From NCBI GenBank assembly GCA_035652095.1, contig DASREM010000035.1, forward strand, positions 1 through 48,624: a stretch of DNA of 48,624 bases, in the 5' to 3' direction. Under the pieces are notes generated by a model. It worked only from the letters and a program-made list of their open reading frames with translations, was not told the DNA's origin and searched no databases. This DNA is from DASREM01 sp035652095. Lineage in GTDB: Bacteria; Acidobacteriota; Terriglobia; Terriglobales; Acidobacteriaceae. The position numbers and the translations under genes were made by a program. Shown here piece after piece: positions 23,230 to 32,755 of this stretch; positions within the stretch are counted from its first letter, which is position 1, and the number at the start of each line of letters is the position of its first letter.

Positions 23230-23355
23230 AGTTGCACCGGTGTGTTGCTGTAGGTCGACGTTGGCCATGTAATTGCCTTGTAAGAACCCCAGTCGCCGAC
23301 CCTGATAGGTAGTGATTCCTCCACTAAGTCAGGATTACCGGCGCAGGAGGCTGAT

Positions 23356-25563
23356 GTGACTCTCTTCCATAAGCTCGTGGGTAACGTTTCGTCCGCGAGG
23401 AACAAAATTCGTGCGGTTGCGATTCTGTCGCTTTGCCTGGGTCTCGGAAATCAGGCTGTGGGACAGTCCTGCCCAATTGAGTCGGCGGCAATCGAAGACG
23501 CCAAGCCGAACAAGTTATACCTCTACTTTCCGACTGCTGACGATGCAAGCTTTCCCAACTACGCGACCAACGTTTCACCGCTCAAGGCTTTCGATATCGC
23601 AAATCTTGGAGATTACACGGGCACGACCAGCGATCTTGAAGACCAGGTCACCAATGTCGTGATCGACGACTATTGTGAATTTAACGTGAAAGTGCTGCAA
23701 ACGACCGCGGTTCCGCCAACCACCTTTCCGCGCCGAGTCACGGTTGGCATCGGAACCGATTCGGTGGGATCGTTTGCGACCGGAGTTCTCTTCGGGCAGG
23801 CGCAGGAGGTGGATACCGGAGATCCCATCGTGGTTGACTTCGCGCGGGTCTGGGCGGGAAGTTATGAGACCGAAGCCGGCGGCTCGGGCAGCGGAGCGCT
23901 CAGCGGCGGCAATTCAACTTTACAGCGCTGGGCATTTTCGATCGGAGGCACCGCAGCCCACGAAGCTGGACATACGTACGGCCTGGCACACGCCGACGAC
24001 TTCGGCACGAATGCGGACGGTTGCAACCCGCCGGACCACACCAAACCGGGCGAAGACCCAGTGTTTCGGCATATTATGCCCGCTGGATGCAACATCAGCG
24101 ACGAACAGCGCGCGGGTTTCCGCCGGCATTTCAGCGATGCCACCTACGGCATTCTGGCCTCCAATGTTGGCCTGTCCGTGGAGACAGTGCACAACTGGGA
24201 CTACACCAATCCTAACTCGGCCAGCGCGAGCCAGCTCCAGCTCGAAATCCTGAGTACTTCGATGACACTCACGCCATCGTGGACTTATCTTGGCAATCTT
24301 AGCCCGTGGACCACACCCAGCGTGAGTTCGATCGGCACGACCGTGTTTAAGGGGACCAACTTCAATCGCTTCCGAGTTACGTTCTCGAATGGTCAAGCAT
24401 GGGCCAATGGATCTCCGGGAATCGTTCCGGGCGGAGCGGCATTCCATGTCGGCGTGGCCTTTTCTGAGGCGGACTTTTCAGTTCCGGACTCTGTGATTGT
24501 CGTCAAAGTGACTTTAACCGATGGAAGCGGAACTCCGTTGACCTTGCAGCCTCGCATGGTGGCATACGATACGGGAGCCCTGGATGCATCCGACGGATTC
24601 TACCGGCTGAACTTTTTCAATGCCGATAACCTGGCGCGTCCCTTGATATTGCGCGACCTGGTCGTGAGCGCGTTGCCTAAGGTAGCATCCATCGACTCCA
24701 TGCTCCGCGGTTTAGCCCCACAGACTCGCCAGGGGGAGAAAATCGCACCATGGCGGAGCGAACGTCCGCTGTGCAAGGAGAACACAGGCCGGGCGGCCAG
24801 CGAGGGTTGCCCCGTCACCCTGAATGATCAGACTCTGACAATCGTTGCGGGCAGGCTTGCGCAGGGACGCAACGTGGTGCAGGTGCAGGACGGGAAGTGT
24901 GCCGGGGTGGTGAAGCGCGGCGGCGCAGACAGCGTCAAGCCGCCGGATGTGAACAACTGCCCGAACGCTGGAGTGAACATTGACTTGTTTCCAGCGACGA
25001 CTCTCTACATCACCGCCACGGTGGTCGATCCCAATGCCAAGCACTGGGACCCCGCGACCAAGAGCTTTGTCACGGGGCCGCTCGAGTCTCACCTGTTCTA
25101 CCAGATCGCCGGTAGGCATCCGGATCTCAATCGCAACGGGATTGACGACTTTGTGGAGATACTGCAAGCCAAGTCGAAAGACGATAACAAAGATGGTGTA
25201 CCCGATGAAGCCCAGCACTGCCTGAAGCGCCTGCGTGAACTGGACAGCTGCGAAGCCAAAGAAGGCGACCAGCAGCGGAGCCTGGCCGCCCTGGAGCGGC
25301 AGGAACTCGGGATCGCTGACTGCGAGCGGCGCTGCCAGGGCAAGCCCGGCGAAGAGAGCTGTGATCATCAGTGCGAAGAAGGCCGGGAAAAACTGGATCA
25401 TCGCGAACATGAACTTGACGAGCAAGTGCACCATCAGGGGCACGAGTGTCGGGAAGCCCTACGCAGCTTCAGGCATTGCGAGGAAGAGTTCAATGAGTCG
25501 AAGGGCGCCGGCAGCTTGCGCGAAAGCGTCGGCGATTCTGGGAACGTAGTCGCCATGCGCTAA
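23356..25563 (+). CDS. Secreted zinc metalloprotease (metzincin-like) with charged Cys-rich tail
   Basis: 735 residues from a GTG with AGGAGG five bases upstream (the overlapping ATG at 23354 would stop at once). A basic stretch and signal peptide end near residue 37 (LSLCLGLGNQAVGQ). The zinc site HEAGHTYGLAH (His202, Glu203, His206, His212) and a HIMPAG Met-turn candidate near 238 give the metzincin pattern. About 270-430 looks beta-rich. Residues about 600-720 switch to a highly charged, helical region rich in Cys, Glu, Arg and His (DSCEAKEGDQQ, CERRCQGKPGEESC, HREHELDEQVHHQGHEC), unlike the rest. No sorting signal was recognised. The substrate is unknown. Confidence 0.8.
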   Translation: MTLFHKLVGNVSSARNKIRAVAILSLCLGLGNQAVGQSCPIESAAIEDAKPNKLYLYFPTADDASFPNYATNVSPLKAFDIANLGDYTGTTSDLEDQVTNVVIDDYCEFNVKVLQTTAVPPTTFPRRVTVGIGTDSVGSFATGVLFGQAQEVDTGDPIVVDFARVWAGSYETEAGGSGSGALSGGNSTLQRWAFSIGGTAAHEAGHTYGLAHADDFGTNADGCNPPDHTKPGEDPVFRHIMPAGCNISDEQRAGFRRHFSDATYGILASNVGLSVETVHNWDYTNPNSASASQLQLEILSTSMTLTPSWTYLGNLSPWTTPSVSSIGTTVFKGTNFNRFRVTFSNGQAWANGSPGIVPGGAAFHVGVAFSEADFSVPDSVIVVKVTLTDGSGTPLTLQPRMVAYDTGALDASDGFYRLNFFNADNLARPLILRDLVVSALPKVASIDSMLRGLAPQTRQGEKIAPWRSERPLCKENTGRAASEGCPVTLNDQTLTIVAGRLAQGRNVVQVQDGKCAGVVKRGGADSVKPPDVNNCPNAGVNIDLFPATTLYITATVVDPNAKHWDPATKSFVTGPLESHLFYQIAGRHPDLNRNGIDDFVEILQAKSKDDNKDGVPDEAQHCLKRLRELDSCEAKEGDQQRSLAALERQELGIADCERRCQGKPGEESCDHQCEEGREKLDHREHELDEQVHHQGHECREALRSFRHCEEEFNESKGAGSLRESVGDSGNVVAMR

Positions 25564-25595
25564 GTGTTGCCAGTCGGCCTGTGCAGGAGTTGTCC

Positions 25596-25640
25596 GACCC
25601 AGGTTGCGTCTGAAGCAGGACGTTAACCTGGGTCTTTTTC
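25596..25640 (+). terminator. Intrinsic terminator after the metalloprotease gene
   Basis: GACCCAGGTT (25596-25605) pairs perfectly with AACCTGGGTC (25625-25634) and is followed by TTTTTC, 33 bp past the stop. Confidence 0.9.
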
Positions 25641-25795
25641 TCGCCGATCGCTCAAGGAGACAGCTTCCACACCTTCAAAACTATTGAACATCGACGATGG
25701 TTGCCGAGAGTCGGCTATGATGGGTTCGAAACTGACAGAACCGTCTGCAAAGGGCCGTATGGGGGACAACCTCAGCAATCCCTGTTGGAGGAATT

Positions 25796-26215
25796 ATGTC
25801 ATCGAACCCGACTTCCCCTGTCCGGACCACCATCGCTCCATGGCTTTCGGTGCGCCGCGGTGCGAAGGCAGTAGAGTTCTACAAGTCTGCATTCGGAGCG
25901 AAAGAAGAATTCCGCCTGGAATCTCCGGACGGAGGAGTTGTGGCGAGACTCTCCGTTCACGGCGCGGAGTTCTGGGTGGGCGACGAGTCTCCTGAGCACC
26001 TCAACTTCAGCCCGCAGTCTTTGGGTGGCGGCACAGTGCGCATGGTTTTCACGGTAGCTGATCCGGATAGCGTCTTCCAGCAGGCGGTGAACGCCGGCGC
26101 ATCGGAGATCCATCCGGTCGGCGAAGAACACGGATGGCGCGTGGGACGCATCGTCGACCCCTTCGGACATCACTGGGAAATCGGTCGCGAACTCCAATCC
26201 AAAAGTGACCAGTAA
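25796..26215 (+). CDS. VOC (glyoxalase/PhnB-like) family protein
   Basis: 139 residues with a GGAGGAATT ribosome binding site. The pattern TIAPWLSVRRGAKAVEFYKSAF (residues about 12-33, in two parts), LSVHGAEFWVGDESPEH, VRMVFTVADPDSVFQQAV near 80 and GWRVGRIVDPFGHHWEIGRE near the end is typical of PhnB-type VOC proteins. These have two beta-alpha-beta-beta-beta modules and may bind a metal via His/Glu. Known relatives include glyoxalase-like and fosfomycin-type enzymes, but most PhnB-like members lack a defined reaction. It is a single gene, convergent with the lipoprotein gene. Confidence 0.88.
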   Translation: MSSNPTSPVRTTIAPWLSVRRGAKAVEFYKSAFGAKEEFRLESPDGGVVARLSVHGAEFWVGDESPEHLNFSPQSLGGGTVRMVFTVADPDSVFQQAVNAGASEIHPVGEEHGWRVGRIVDPFGHHWEIGRELQSKSDQ

Positions 26216-26224
26216 ACAAGCGAA

Positions 26225-26246
26225 GGACGGGCGCGAACGCCCGTCC
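26225..26246. terminator. Strong hairpin between convergent genes
   Basis: GGACGGGCG-CGAA-CGCCCGTCC forms a 9-bp GC-rich stem lying 9 bp past the VOC stop and 15 bp past the lipoprotein stop on the other strand. It has no long T-run, but CTTCGCTTGTTT follows on the minus strand. Probably bidirectional. Confidence 0.65.
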
Positions 26247-26261
26247 GTTCCTGGTTCAGTT

Positions 26262-27698
26262 TTACTTCCAGATCCGCTGTGCCACCATGTGGAAGCCAGT
26301 CTGGTAATCATAGAACAGCAGGCCGCGCACCCGTACGTTGTCTCCATTCTGCACGCTGCTGATCCCGTGTAGATTGGTGCCCGGTTGCTGGACAACATGC
26401 ACCACCATACTGGAAGCGTGATTCAGGATCGTAAGATATGAGCCCGCGTCCAGCATCAAATCGAAATACTGTGCCGTGGCTCCTGCCTGGTAGTTCTGCA
26501 CGATGCCGGTGAGCGCTTGCTTTTCCAAAGTGACTGTCTGTGCCGTCAATTCTTCGTTGAGCTGCGGATCACCGCGAATGAACCCGCTGGTGCTCATCAT
26601 TCGCACCCGCTGCCCGTAGTTCAGGTTGGCGGTGTGCGGGTCGAAGGTGAAGGTAATGCCAGTCATATCCATTCCGTCGCTGTTTACGGCGTAAGTGGCG
26701 CCCAGCGTGCCCGCTCTGGCAGTTTTGCCAACCGTGTCTTCGAGACTGAAAAAGCCACTGCCGACCGCATCCTGTGCGATGACCATGATGCCTTCGGAAG
26801 TGATGTAGTTATAGTAGTTGGTAAGCACCCCTTCAAATTCGGCGCCGTTCTTGTCGGCCCAGGCTGAAACCTTGGTGGCTTCCAGGGAGCCGTCAAGAAG
26901 AGTAATGCCCTCGACTTTAACCAGCGTATTAGGAAGCGTGGTCAGAGTAACGTTTTCGAACTGGGTGCCCGAACTGGTATCAAATGTCAGCTGAAAAGCG
27001 TCGCGCTCCGGCGTCATCGTGAACTTGGAACCGGCCACGCTGTTGACCAGTCCCACCACATTCTCCAGCGATCCGTCTTCCGGTTGCTGCGTCGGGGTGG
27101 GACGTACGGGCATCGTAGAGAAGGTAAGCACCGGCGTTACCACGGGCGGGTTGACGTTCGTGGGATCGACGGTGATGGAGTTTGCCAGATCGAAATCAAC
27201 GCTCACGATCGTGGAAAGCGAGCCGATGACCAGCGACGGCAGCGCCACCGTGAACTGGACCGCATCGCTCACGGTGTACTCCTGCGGCTGGCCGGTGTAG
27301 TCAAGATATGTGACGTGAAAGTCTGATCCGTCAAAAATGGCCTGGTTATAGGTGCCTTGCGGCATATTCAGTGCGGCAATCAGTTGTGAGGTGCCGGCAA
27401 GGTGCGTGAACTCCAGACGCCGTGATGAGGGGAGAATGTTGATTGATGTTCCCTTGGCATCGATAAGGTGCAAGGCGCTCGCGGTGAACTCCACCGAAAG
27501 CAGGCGCTCCGAAGACGAGTCACCAATCTTGATCTGCACGGCGCTGGTTGGCGTGGGAGTCGGTTCCGGCGAACCGCTCATGCTGCTCCCACCTCCGCCG
27601 CAGCCAATCGCGAACAGGAGTATTCCGAGAAGCAGCGGCAGCAGCATTAGTTTGGTTGAGGATTGAGGAGTGGGAAGAGAATCCCTCTGGGAGAACAT
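26262..27698 (-). CDS. Lipoprotein with DUF4382/DUF5666-like regions
   Basis: 478 residues. GGAGGT lies five bases before the ATG. A lipoprotein signal ends in LLFAIGC, with Cys33 followed by a GGGG and Ser/Pro/Thr-rich linker (SPEPTPTPTS). Residues about 50-180 (VQIKIGDSSSERLLSVEFTA.., LNMPQGTYNQAIF) resemble DUF4382. The later part repeats beta-rich modules of the DUF5666 kind (VVGLVNSV.., GVLTNYYNY.., GIVQNYQ..), each about 60-90 residues. These are common in Acidobacteriota and have no known biochemical role. It is probably on the outer membrane or periplasmic face. It ends next to a strong hairpin. Confidence 0.75.
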   Translation of the reverse strand: MFSQRDSLPTPQSSTKLMLLPLLLGILLFAIGCGGGGSSMSGSPEPTPTPTSAVQIKIGDSSSERLLSVEFTASALHLIDAKGTSINILPSSRRLEFTHLAGTSQLIAALNMPQGTYNQAIFDGSDFHVTYLDYTGQPQEYTVSDAVQFTVALPSLVIGSLSTIVSVDFDLANSITVDPTNVNPPVVTPVLTFSTMPVRPTPTQQPEDGSLENVVGLVNSVAGSKFTMTPERDAFQLTFDTSSGTQFENVTLTTLPNTLVKVEGITLLDGSLEATKVSAWADKNGAEFEGVLTNYYNYITSEGIMVIAQDAVGSGFFSLEDTVGKTARAGTLGATYAVNSDGMDMTGITFTFDPHTANLNYGQRVRMMSTSGFIRGDPQLNEELTAQTVTLEKQALTGIVQNYQAGATAQYFDLMLDAGSYLTILNHASSMVVHVVQQPGTNLHGISSVQNGDNVRVRGLLFYDYQTGFHMVAQRIWK

Positions 27699-27944
27699 GG
27701 CCTACCTCCAGGTGGCAGTCGGGGGAGCGAGGCTACACTGAAGACGCCGCAAGGTTAGTACCGTGATGAGAATGCGTCGGTGAGCGGAGTCACCGGGCAT
27801 CGTGAGAAGAGAAACGAGGCGGACAATACGTCGGAGGGGGCAGGCGCATCCTTCTGGAACTTAGGATGTTCCCGTTATGAATTCCGCGAGGGGAACGACC
27901 CGTTCTGGGATTCCGGACCCACACAGCCCCCGCGCCAGTTGTGT
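27699..27944. other. Intergenic region between the lipoprotein and hslU genes
   Basis: About 245 bp carrying the lipoprotein promoter region and the 3' end of the hslVU unit. I see no clear terminator for hslU and no RNA gene. Confidence 0.3.
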
Positions 27945-29357
27945 CTATAGTATGTAGCGGCTCAGGTCCTGATCTTTCACGATGTCGGCGAGCATCTGGC
28001 GCACGTAGTCGGCATCAATTTTGACGTTCTCGCCTTTCTTATCGGGCGCGTCAAAGCTGATCTGGTCGAGCACACGCTCCATGATGGTATGCAGCCGCCG
28101 CGCTCCGATGTTCTCGGTCCCTTCATTGACGCGGAAGGCAAAGCGCGCAATCTCGTCGAGCGCGTCGGGGGTGAACTCCAGCTTCACGCCTTCGGTCTCA
28201 AGCAATGCCGTGTATTGCTTCACCAGAGAAGACTTTGGTTCAGTCAGAATCCGGATGAAGTCTTCCATGGTGAGCGACTGCAACTCCACGCGAATAGGGA
28301 ATCGCCCTTGCAGTTCCGGGATCAGATCACTGGGCTTGGAAACGTGGAACGCGCCCGCTGCAACGAACAGGATGTGATCGGTCCGCACCATGCCGTACCG
28401 GGTGTTCACCGTGGTCCCTTCCACGATTGGCAGGATGTCGCGCTGCACTCCTTCGCGCGACACGTCCGGGCCATGGCCGCTTTCACGCCCGGCAATCTTG
28501 TCAATTTCGTCGAGGAAGATGATCCCGGAATCTTCGACCCGATCGATGGCGGCGCGCGTGACCTGGTCCATATCAATGAGCCGCTGTTCCTCTTCCTGGA
28601 TCAGGTACTCGAACGCCTCGTTCACCTTCATCTTCCGCTTCTTGGTGCGCTGGCCGAAGATATTGGGCAACATGTCTTTTACGTTGACGTCCATCTCTTC
28701 GACGCCCTGGTTCGAGATGATCTCGAAGGAAGGGAAGTTTCGCTCGCGGGTTTCGATTTCGACGGTACGCTCATCCAGCTTGCCCTCGCGCAACTGCTGG
28801 CGCAGCTTTTCGCGTGTGCGATTGTACGAATCGCCGCTGCTGGTTGCGCCTTCGAGAACAAACCCGGCGTGCGGTTCCGCGGGACGCGCCGGCGCCGCCA
28901 CCGGCAGCAGGATGTCGAGCAAGCGCTCCTCGGCGTTCAACTCGGCCTTGTCGGAAACGTCCTCAAGCTTTTCTTCCCGGACCATGTCAATCGCGATCTC
29001 GACTAGATCGCGGATCATCGATTCGACGTCCCGGCCCACATAACCGACTTCGGTGAATTTCGAAGCTTCAACTTTCAGAAACGGAGAGTTCGCCAGTTTC
29101 GCCAGCCGGCGCGCAATCTCGGTCTTTCCCACGCCTGTGGGCCCGATCATGATGATATTTTTCGGAATCACTTCTTCAGCGAGTTCGGGCGCCAGTTTCT
29201 GGCGGCGCATGCGGTTGCGTAAAGCGATCGCCACCGCGCGCTTGGCATCTTTCTGCCCTACGACGTGCTTATCCAACTCGGCCACGATCTCACGCGGGGT
29301 GAGTTCGTCGAGCGCGATCTGTTCCTCGTCCATCGTTCCGGGTAAGTAAATGGCCAT
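27945..29357 (-). CDS. hslU: ATP-dependent protease ATPase subunit HslU
   Basis: 470 residues from the ATG at 29357; ATG at 29333 is an alternative, and neither has a clear Shine-Dalgarno. HslU is the AAA+ unfoldase of the HslUV (ClpYQ) protease. Seen are LTPREIVAELDKHVVGQ (N-terminus), Walker A GPTGVGKTE near 72, EASKFTEVGYVGRDVES with the GYVG pore loop, the intermediate domain (about 110-240), Walker B GIIFLDEIDKIAG near 268, and the C-terminal DLSRYIL tail that docks in HslV. It follows hslV after an 83-bp gap. Confidence 0.97.
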   Translation of the reverse strand: MAIYLPGTMDEEQIALDELTPREIVAELDKHVVGQKDAKRAVAIALRNRMRRQKLAPELAEEVIPKNIIMIGPTGVGKTEIARRLAKLANSPFLKVEASKFTEVGYVGRDVESMIRDLVEIAIDMVREEKLEDVSDKAELNAEERLLDILLPVAAPARPAEPHAGFVLEGATSSGDSYNRTREKLRQQLREGKLDERTVEIETRERNFPSFEIISNQGVEEMDVNVKDMLPNIFGQRTKKRKMKVNEAFEYLIQEEEQRLIDMDQVTRAAIDRVEDSGIIFLDEIDKIAGRESGHGPDVSREGVQRDILPIVEGTTVNTRYGMVRTDHILFVAAGAFHVSKPSDLIPELQGRFPIRVELQSLTMEDFIRILTEPKSSLVKQYTALLETEGVKLEFTPDALDEIARFAFRVNEGTENIGARRLHTIMERVLDQISFDAPDKKGENVKIDADYVRQMLADIVKDQDLSRYIL

Positions 29358-29440
29358 AATCAATTTTGTTCAGGGCGGGGGATGCTCGCCCGTCCTGGCC
29401 GGATCCAAATCCGGTCATCCCTTCTGTTTATTGCAGCGAG

Positions 29441-29995
29441 CTACAACTCCTCGACCGTTACCTTGTCGTTGGTATAGATGCACATTTTGCCGGCAATCTT
29501 CATTGCTTCTTCGGCGATCTGGCGCGCGGAAAGCTCGGTGTGCTCGATCAAGGCCTGCGCCGCAGCCTGGGCATAGGGCCCGCCGCTGCCGATGGCCGCA
29601 ATGCCGCCATCGGGTTCGATGACATCGCCCTGGCCGCTCAACAGAAACGTCTGCTCCTTGTCTGAAACCAGCAGCAGGGCTTCCAGATGGCGCAAAAATT
29701 TATCGGTACGCCAGTCCTTCGCCAGTTCTACGGCGGCGCGGCCAATATTGCCATGGTATTGCTCGAGTTTAGACTCGAAACGGCTGAACAGGGAAAAGGC
29801 ATCGGCGGTTGAGCCGGCGAACCCGGCCAGGATCTTGTCCTGGTAAAGGCGGCGGATCTTCTTGGCCGAATGTTTAATAACACCTTCGCCGAGAGTCACT
29901 TGACCGTCTCCGGCCAGCACGACATGCCCCTCGCGGCGAACGCATAAGACTGTAGTGGATCGAATCAGGCGCTTCTTGCTCATCAGGGTAATCAT
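29441..29995 (-). CDS. hslV: ATP-dependent protease peptidase subunit HslV
   Basis: 184 residues from the ATG at 29995 (a second ATG four codons in is possible). HslV is a proteasome-like threonine peptidase. The mature start is expected at the first Thr of TTVLCVRREGHVVLAGDGQVT (in two parts), so a propeptide of about 9-13 residues (MSKKRLIRS in the short form) must be removed; the E. coli enzyme only loses Met. VTLGEGVIKHSAKKIRR, GFAGSTADAFSLF, ELAKDWRTDK and AIGSGGPYAQAAAQAL fit the family. Catalytic residues are Thr14 and the Lys/Arg-rich RRLYQDK region. It is divergent from the molybdenum oxidoreductase operon. Confidence 0.96.
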   Translation of the reverse strand: MITLMSKKRLIRSTTVLCVRREGHVVLAGDGQVTLGEGVIKHSAKKIRRLYQDKILAGFAGSTADAFSLFSRFESKLEQYHGNIGRAAVELAKDWRTDKFLRHLEALLLVSDKEQTFLLSGQGDVIEPDGGIAAIGSGGPYAQAAAQALIEHTELSARQIAEEAMKIAGKMCIYTNDKVTVEEL

Positions 29996-30124
29996 CGATT
30001 ATAGCAGCGCGGAACCGCTGCGCGGCCCATGGCGCCCTTCCACACAAGTGGACGGCGCGCCTTGTTTCGATTTGCGCGCCTTTTCGATACCATGGGGAGC
30101 TTCTTCGAACCATCGAGGGCCGTC

Positions 30125-30592
30125 ATGGCTGACTTCACTCTTCGTGTCAACGGCAGTGAGCACAAGGTAAGCGTCTCGCCCGACACCCCGCTGTTGTGGG
30201 TGTTGCGCGACAATCTTCAGATGACCGGAACCAAGTTCGGGTGCGGTGCCGGATTGTGCGGCGCCTGCACCGTCCACGTGGACGGCAACGCGACGCGGTC
30301 CTGTTCGACTCCGGTGTCGCAGGCCACAGGGAAGAACATCACGACCATCGAAGGCTTATCTGCCAACGGCTTGCATGCGCTGCAGCAGGCATGGATTGCC
30401 GAAGAAGTTCCGCAATGCGGCTACTGCCAGCCCGGGCAGATCATGAGCGCGGCGGCCCTGCTTGCAAAAACCGCGCAGCCAAGCGATGACCAGATCACGC
30501 AAGCCATGTCGGGCAACATCTGCCGCTGTGGAACTTACGATCGCATCCGGCGTGCCATTCATCGTGCTGCGGGCAACGGGGGTGCGCAATGA
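30125..30592 (+). CDS. [2Fe-2S] subunit of xanthine-dehydrogenase-family oxidoreductase (IorA-like)
   Basis: 155 residues from the ATG at 30125; the frame is open upstream without a coding look. The N-terminal plant-ferredoxin-like cluster uses Cys40, Cys45, Cys48 and Cys60 (FGCGAGLCGACTVHVDG). The C-terminal helical cluster uses CGYCQPGQIMSA and ICRCGTYDRIRRAI. This small subunit moves electrons from the molybdenum site to an acceptor. It overlaps the next gene by 4 bp (ATGA). No FAD subunit is next to it, as in isoquinoline 1-oxidoreductase and the aldehyde oxidases using cytochromes or quinones as acceptor. Confidence 0.93.
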   Translation: MADFTLRVNGSEHKVSVSPDTPLLWVLRDNLQMTGTKFGCGAGLCGACTVHVDGNATRSCSTPVSQATGKNITTIEGLSANGLHALQQAWIAEEVPQCGYCQPGQIMSAAALLAKTAQPSDDQITQAMSGNICRCGTYDRIRRAIHRAAGNGGAQ

Positions 30593-32697
30593 CGCCTCTT
30601 TCCCGCCGCGAATTTCTTACTGCCGGAGCCGCCGCCGGGGCGGGACTCGTGATCGGCTTTTACCTGCCGCATGGTGGCGCTGCGTCCGGTAAAAATGCCT
30701 TCGCGCCCAATGCCTATCTGAAAATCGCTTCTGACGGGAAAATCACCATCGTGGTGGCGCGCTCCGAGATCGGGCAGGGCGTGCGCACCTCGCTACCCAT
30801 GATCCTCGCCGAGGAACTCGAGGCGGACTGGAAGCAAATTCAAATCGAACAAGCCGGCGCCAGCACCCTTTACGGAGATCAGAGCACCGGAGGCAGCGCC
30901 AGCGTCCGCACGACTTGGGACCCAATGCGTAAGGCTGGAGCGGCCGCCCGCGAGATGCTGATCTCGGCTGCCGCTCTCGAGTGGGGAGTACCGCGTTCCG
31001 GATGCAAGGCCGAGAACAGCACCGTCATTCACGCCGCTTCCAACCGCAAGCTCACCTACGGAGAACTCGCGAGCAAGGCGGCGAGTTTGCCGGTACCGAG
31101 CGATCCTCCGCTCAAGCAGGCGAAAGATTACAAGATTGTTGGCAAGCCTATGCCGCGGCTGGATACGCCGGAGAAGGTGCAGGGCAAGGCCGGCTATGGC
31201 ATCGACTTCCGTCTTCCCAACATGAAATACGCGGTGCTCGCGCGCTGCCCGGTGATTGGCGGCAAGGTCGCGAGCTTTGACGACAAGGAGTCAAAAAAAG
31301 TTTCCGGCGTGGGTTATGTCGGCAAGATCGGGGAGTCCTCCGTCGCGGTCGTCGCGGACAGCGTGTGGGGTGCGATCGCGGGCCGGCGCGCACTCAACGT
31401 GACTTGGGATGAAGGCCCCAACAAAGACCTGAACACGCCCGCGATATATGAATCGCTGAAGAAGGCTGCGTCGGGAAAGGCCGCGACTCTCTACACTGTC
31501 GGCGACACTTCGAAGGCATCGGGGCGCCGCCTGGAAGCGGCTTACCAACTGCCGTTCATGGCACATGCGCCCATGGAACCGGGCAATTGCGTCGCGCACT
31601 TCAAGGGCTCGAGTTGCGAGCTCTGGGCGCCGACCCAGGTTCCGCAGGATGTCCGCGATTCCGTGGCGCAGGCCATCGGTCTTGATCCCGACCAGGTGAA
31701 GGTGAACATCACCTTGATCGGGGGAGGCTTCGGCCGGCGCCTGGAGCACGACTACGGAGTCGAAGCCGCGCAAGTATCCAAGGCCATCCATGGTCCGGTG
31801 CAGGTGCTGTGGACTCGCGAGGACGATATGCGCAACTCGACCTATCGTCCCGCAAGTTATCACCACCTGAGTGCGACCTTAGGTTCACAAGGATGGCCGG
31901 TGGCATTCTCACATCGCATTGTCATGCCCTCGATAAATGGCCAGAAGGGATATCCGACGGAGGGCGGGATCGATTCTGAACTGAAAGACGAAAGCTCGTT
32001 TGTATATGCGTTTCCGAACGCCGTAATTGACTATGTCATGACTGAGACTCCTGTGCCCCTGGGATGGATGCGCTCAGTGAACGCGCTGCAGGCCGGATTC
32101 GCCAGCGAGAGCTTCATGGATGAGTTGGCTGCGGCTGCGGGCAAAGACCCACTGGAGTTCCGCCTGCACATGCTGGCCGAGGATGAAACGCTGAATGGCT
32201 GGCAGTCGGCACGCATGCGCGGCGTGCTGCAGCTCGCGGCCGACAAGGCAGGATGGGGAAAGCCGCTTGCCGCCGGCCACTACCAGGGCATCGCCTGTTT
32301 TGCCTCCTTCAACACTTATGCCGCTGAAGTGGTCGAAGTCTCGATGGAAAACGATAAGCCGCGCGTGCATCGTGTGGTCGGCGCGCTCGACTGTGGACAG
32401 GTGATCAACCCCAATGGGCTGGAGCAGCAGATTCAGGGCGCCATCATTTTCGGCCTGGCCAATGCGCTGCGTGCGCAGATCACCATTGATAAGGGGCGCA
32501 TCGTGCAGGGAAACTTTGACGATTACGCACCCCTGCGCATGAACGAAGCTCCCGCGGTGGAAGCTTACTTCGTACAGAGCACTGAGTCGCCCACCGGAGC
32601 GGGCGAACCCCCGGTTCCGCCAGTCGCGCCGGCATTGTGCAATGCGATCTATGCTGCGACGAGGAAGCGGATTCGCTCGTTGCCAATTCTAGGCTGA
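30589..32697 (+). CDS. Molybdopterin-binding subunit of xanthine-dehydrogenase-family oxidoreductase (IorB-like)
   Basis: 702 residues. The N-terminus SRREFLTAGAAAGAGLVIGF is a Tat signal with a twin Arg at 6-7, so the folded cofactor-bearing enzyme is exported. GQGVRTSLPMILAEEL near 63 and GGSASVRTTWDPMRKAG near 102 bind the molybdopterin. ALDCGQVINPNGLEQQIQGA near 600-620 and GAGEPPVPPVAPALCNAIYA near the C-terminus hold the glutamate expected as catalytic base (GxGExxxPP). The substrate cannot be deduced; aromatic heterocycle or aldehyde hydroxylation is likely. It is cotranscribed with the iron-sulfur subunit. Confidence 0.92.
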   Translation: MTPLSRREFLTAGAAAGAGLVIGFYLPHGGAASGKNAFAPNAYLKIASDGKITIVVARSEIGQGVRTSLPMILAEELEADWKQIQIEQAGASTLYGDQSTGGSASVRTTWDPMRKAGAAAREMLISAAALEWGVPRSGCKAENSTVIHAASNRKLTYGELASKAASLPVPSDPPLKQAKDYKIVGKPMPRLDTPEKVQGKAGYGIDFRLPNMKYAVLARCPVIGGKVASFDDKESKKVSGVGYVGKIGESSVAVVADSVWGAIAGRRALNVTWDEGPNKDLNTPAIYESLKKAASGKAATLYTVGDTSKASGRRLEAAYQLPFMAHAPMEPGNCVAHFKGSSCELWAPTQVPQDVRDSVAQAIGLDPDQVKVNITLIGGGFGRRLEHDYGVEAAQVSKAIHGPVQVLWTREDDMRNSTYRPASYHHLSATLGSQGWPVAFSHRIVMPSINGQKGYPTEGGIDSELKDESSFVYAFPNAVIDYVMTETPVPLGWMRSVNALQAGFASESFMDELAAAAGKDPLEFRLHMLAEDETLNGWQSARMRGVLQLAADKAGWGKPLAAGHYQGIACFASFNTYAAEVVEVSMENDKPRVHRVVGALDCGQVINPNGLEQQIQGAIIFGLANALRAQITIDKGRIVQGNFDDYAPLRMNEAPAVEAYFVQSTESPTGAGEPPVPPVAPALCNAIYAATRKRIRSLPILG

Positions 32698-32755
32698 GGG
32701 GCGCGACCTCCTCCGGCTGACAGTCGCTGATCGCGGCAGGACGGAGTTCAGGTTG

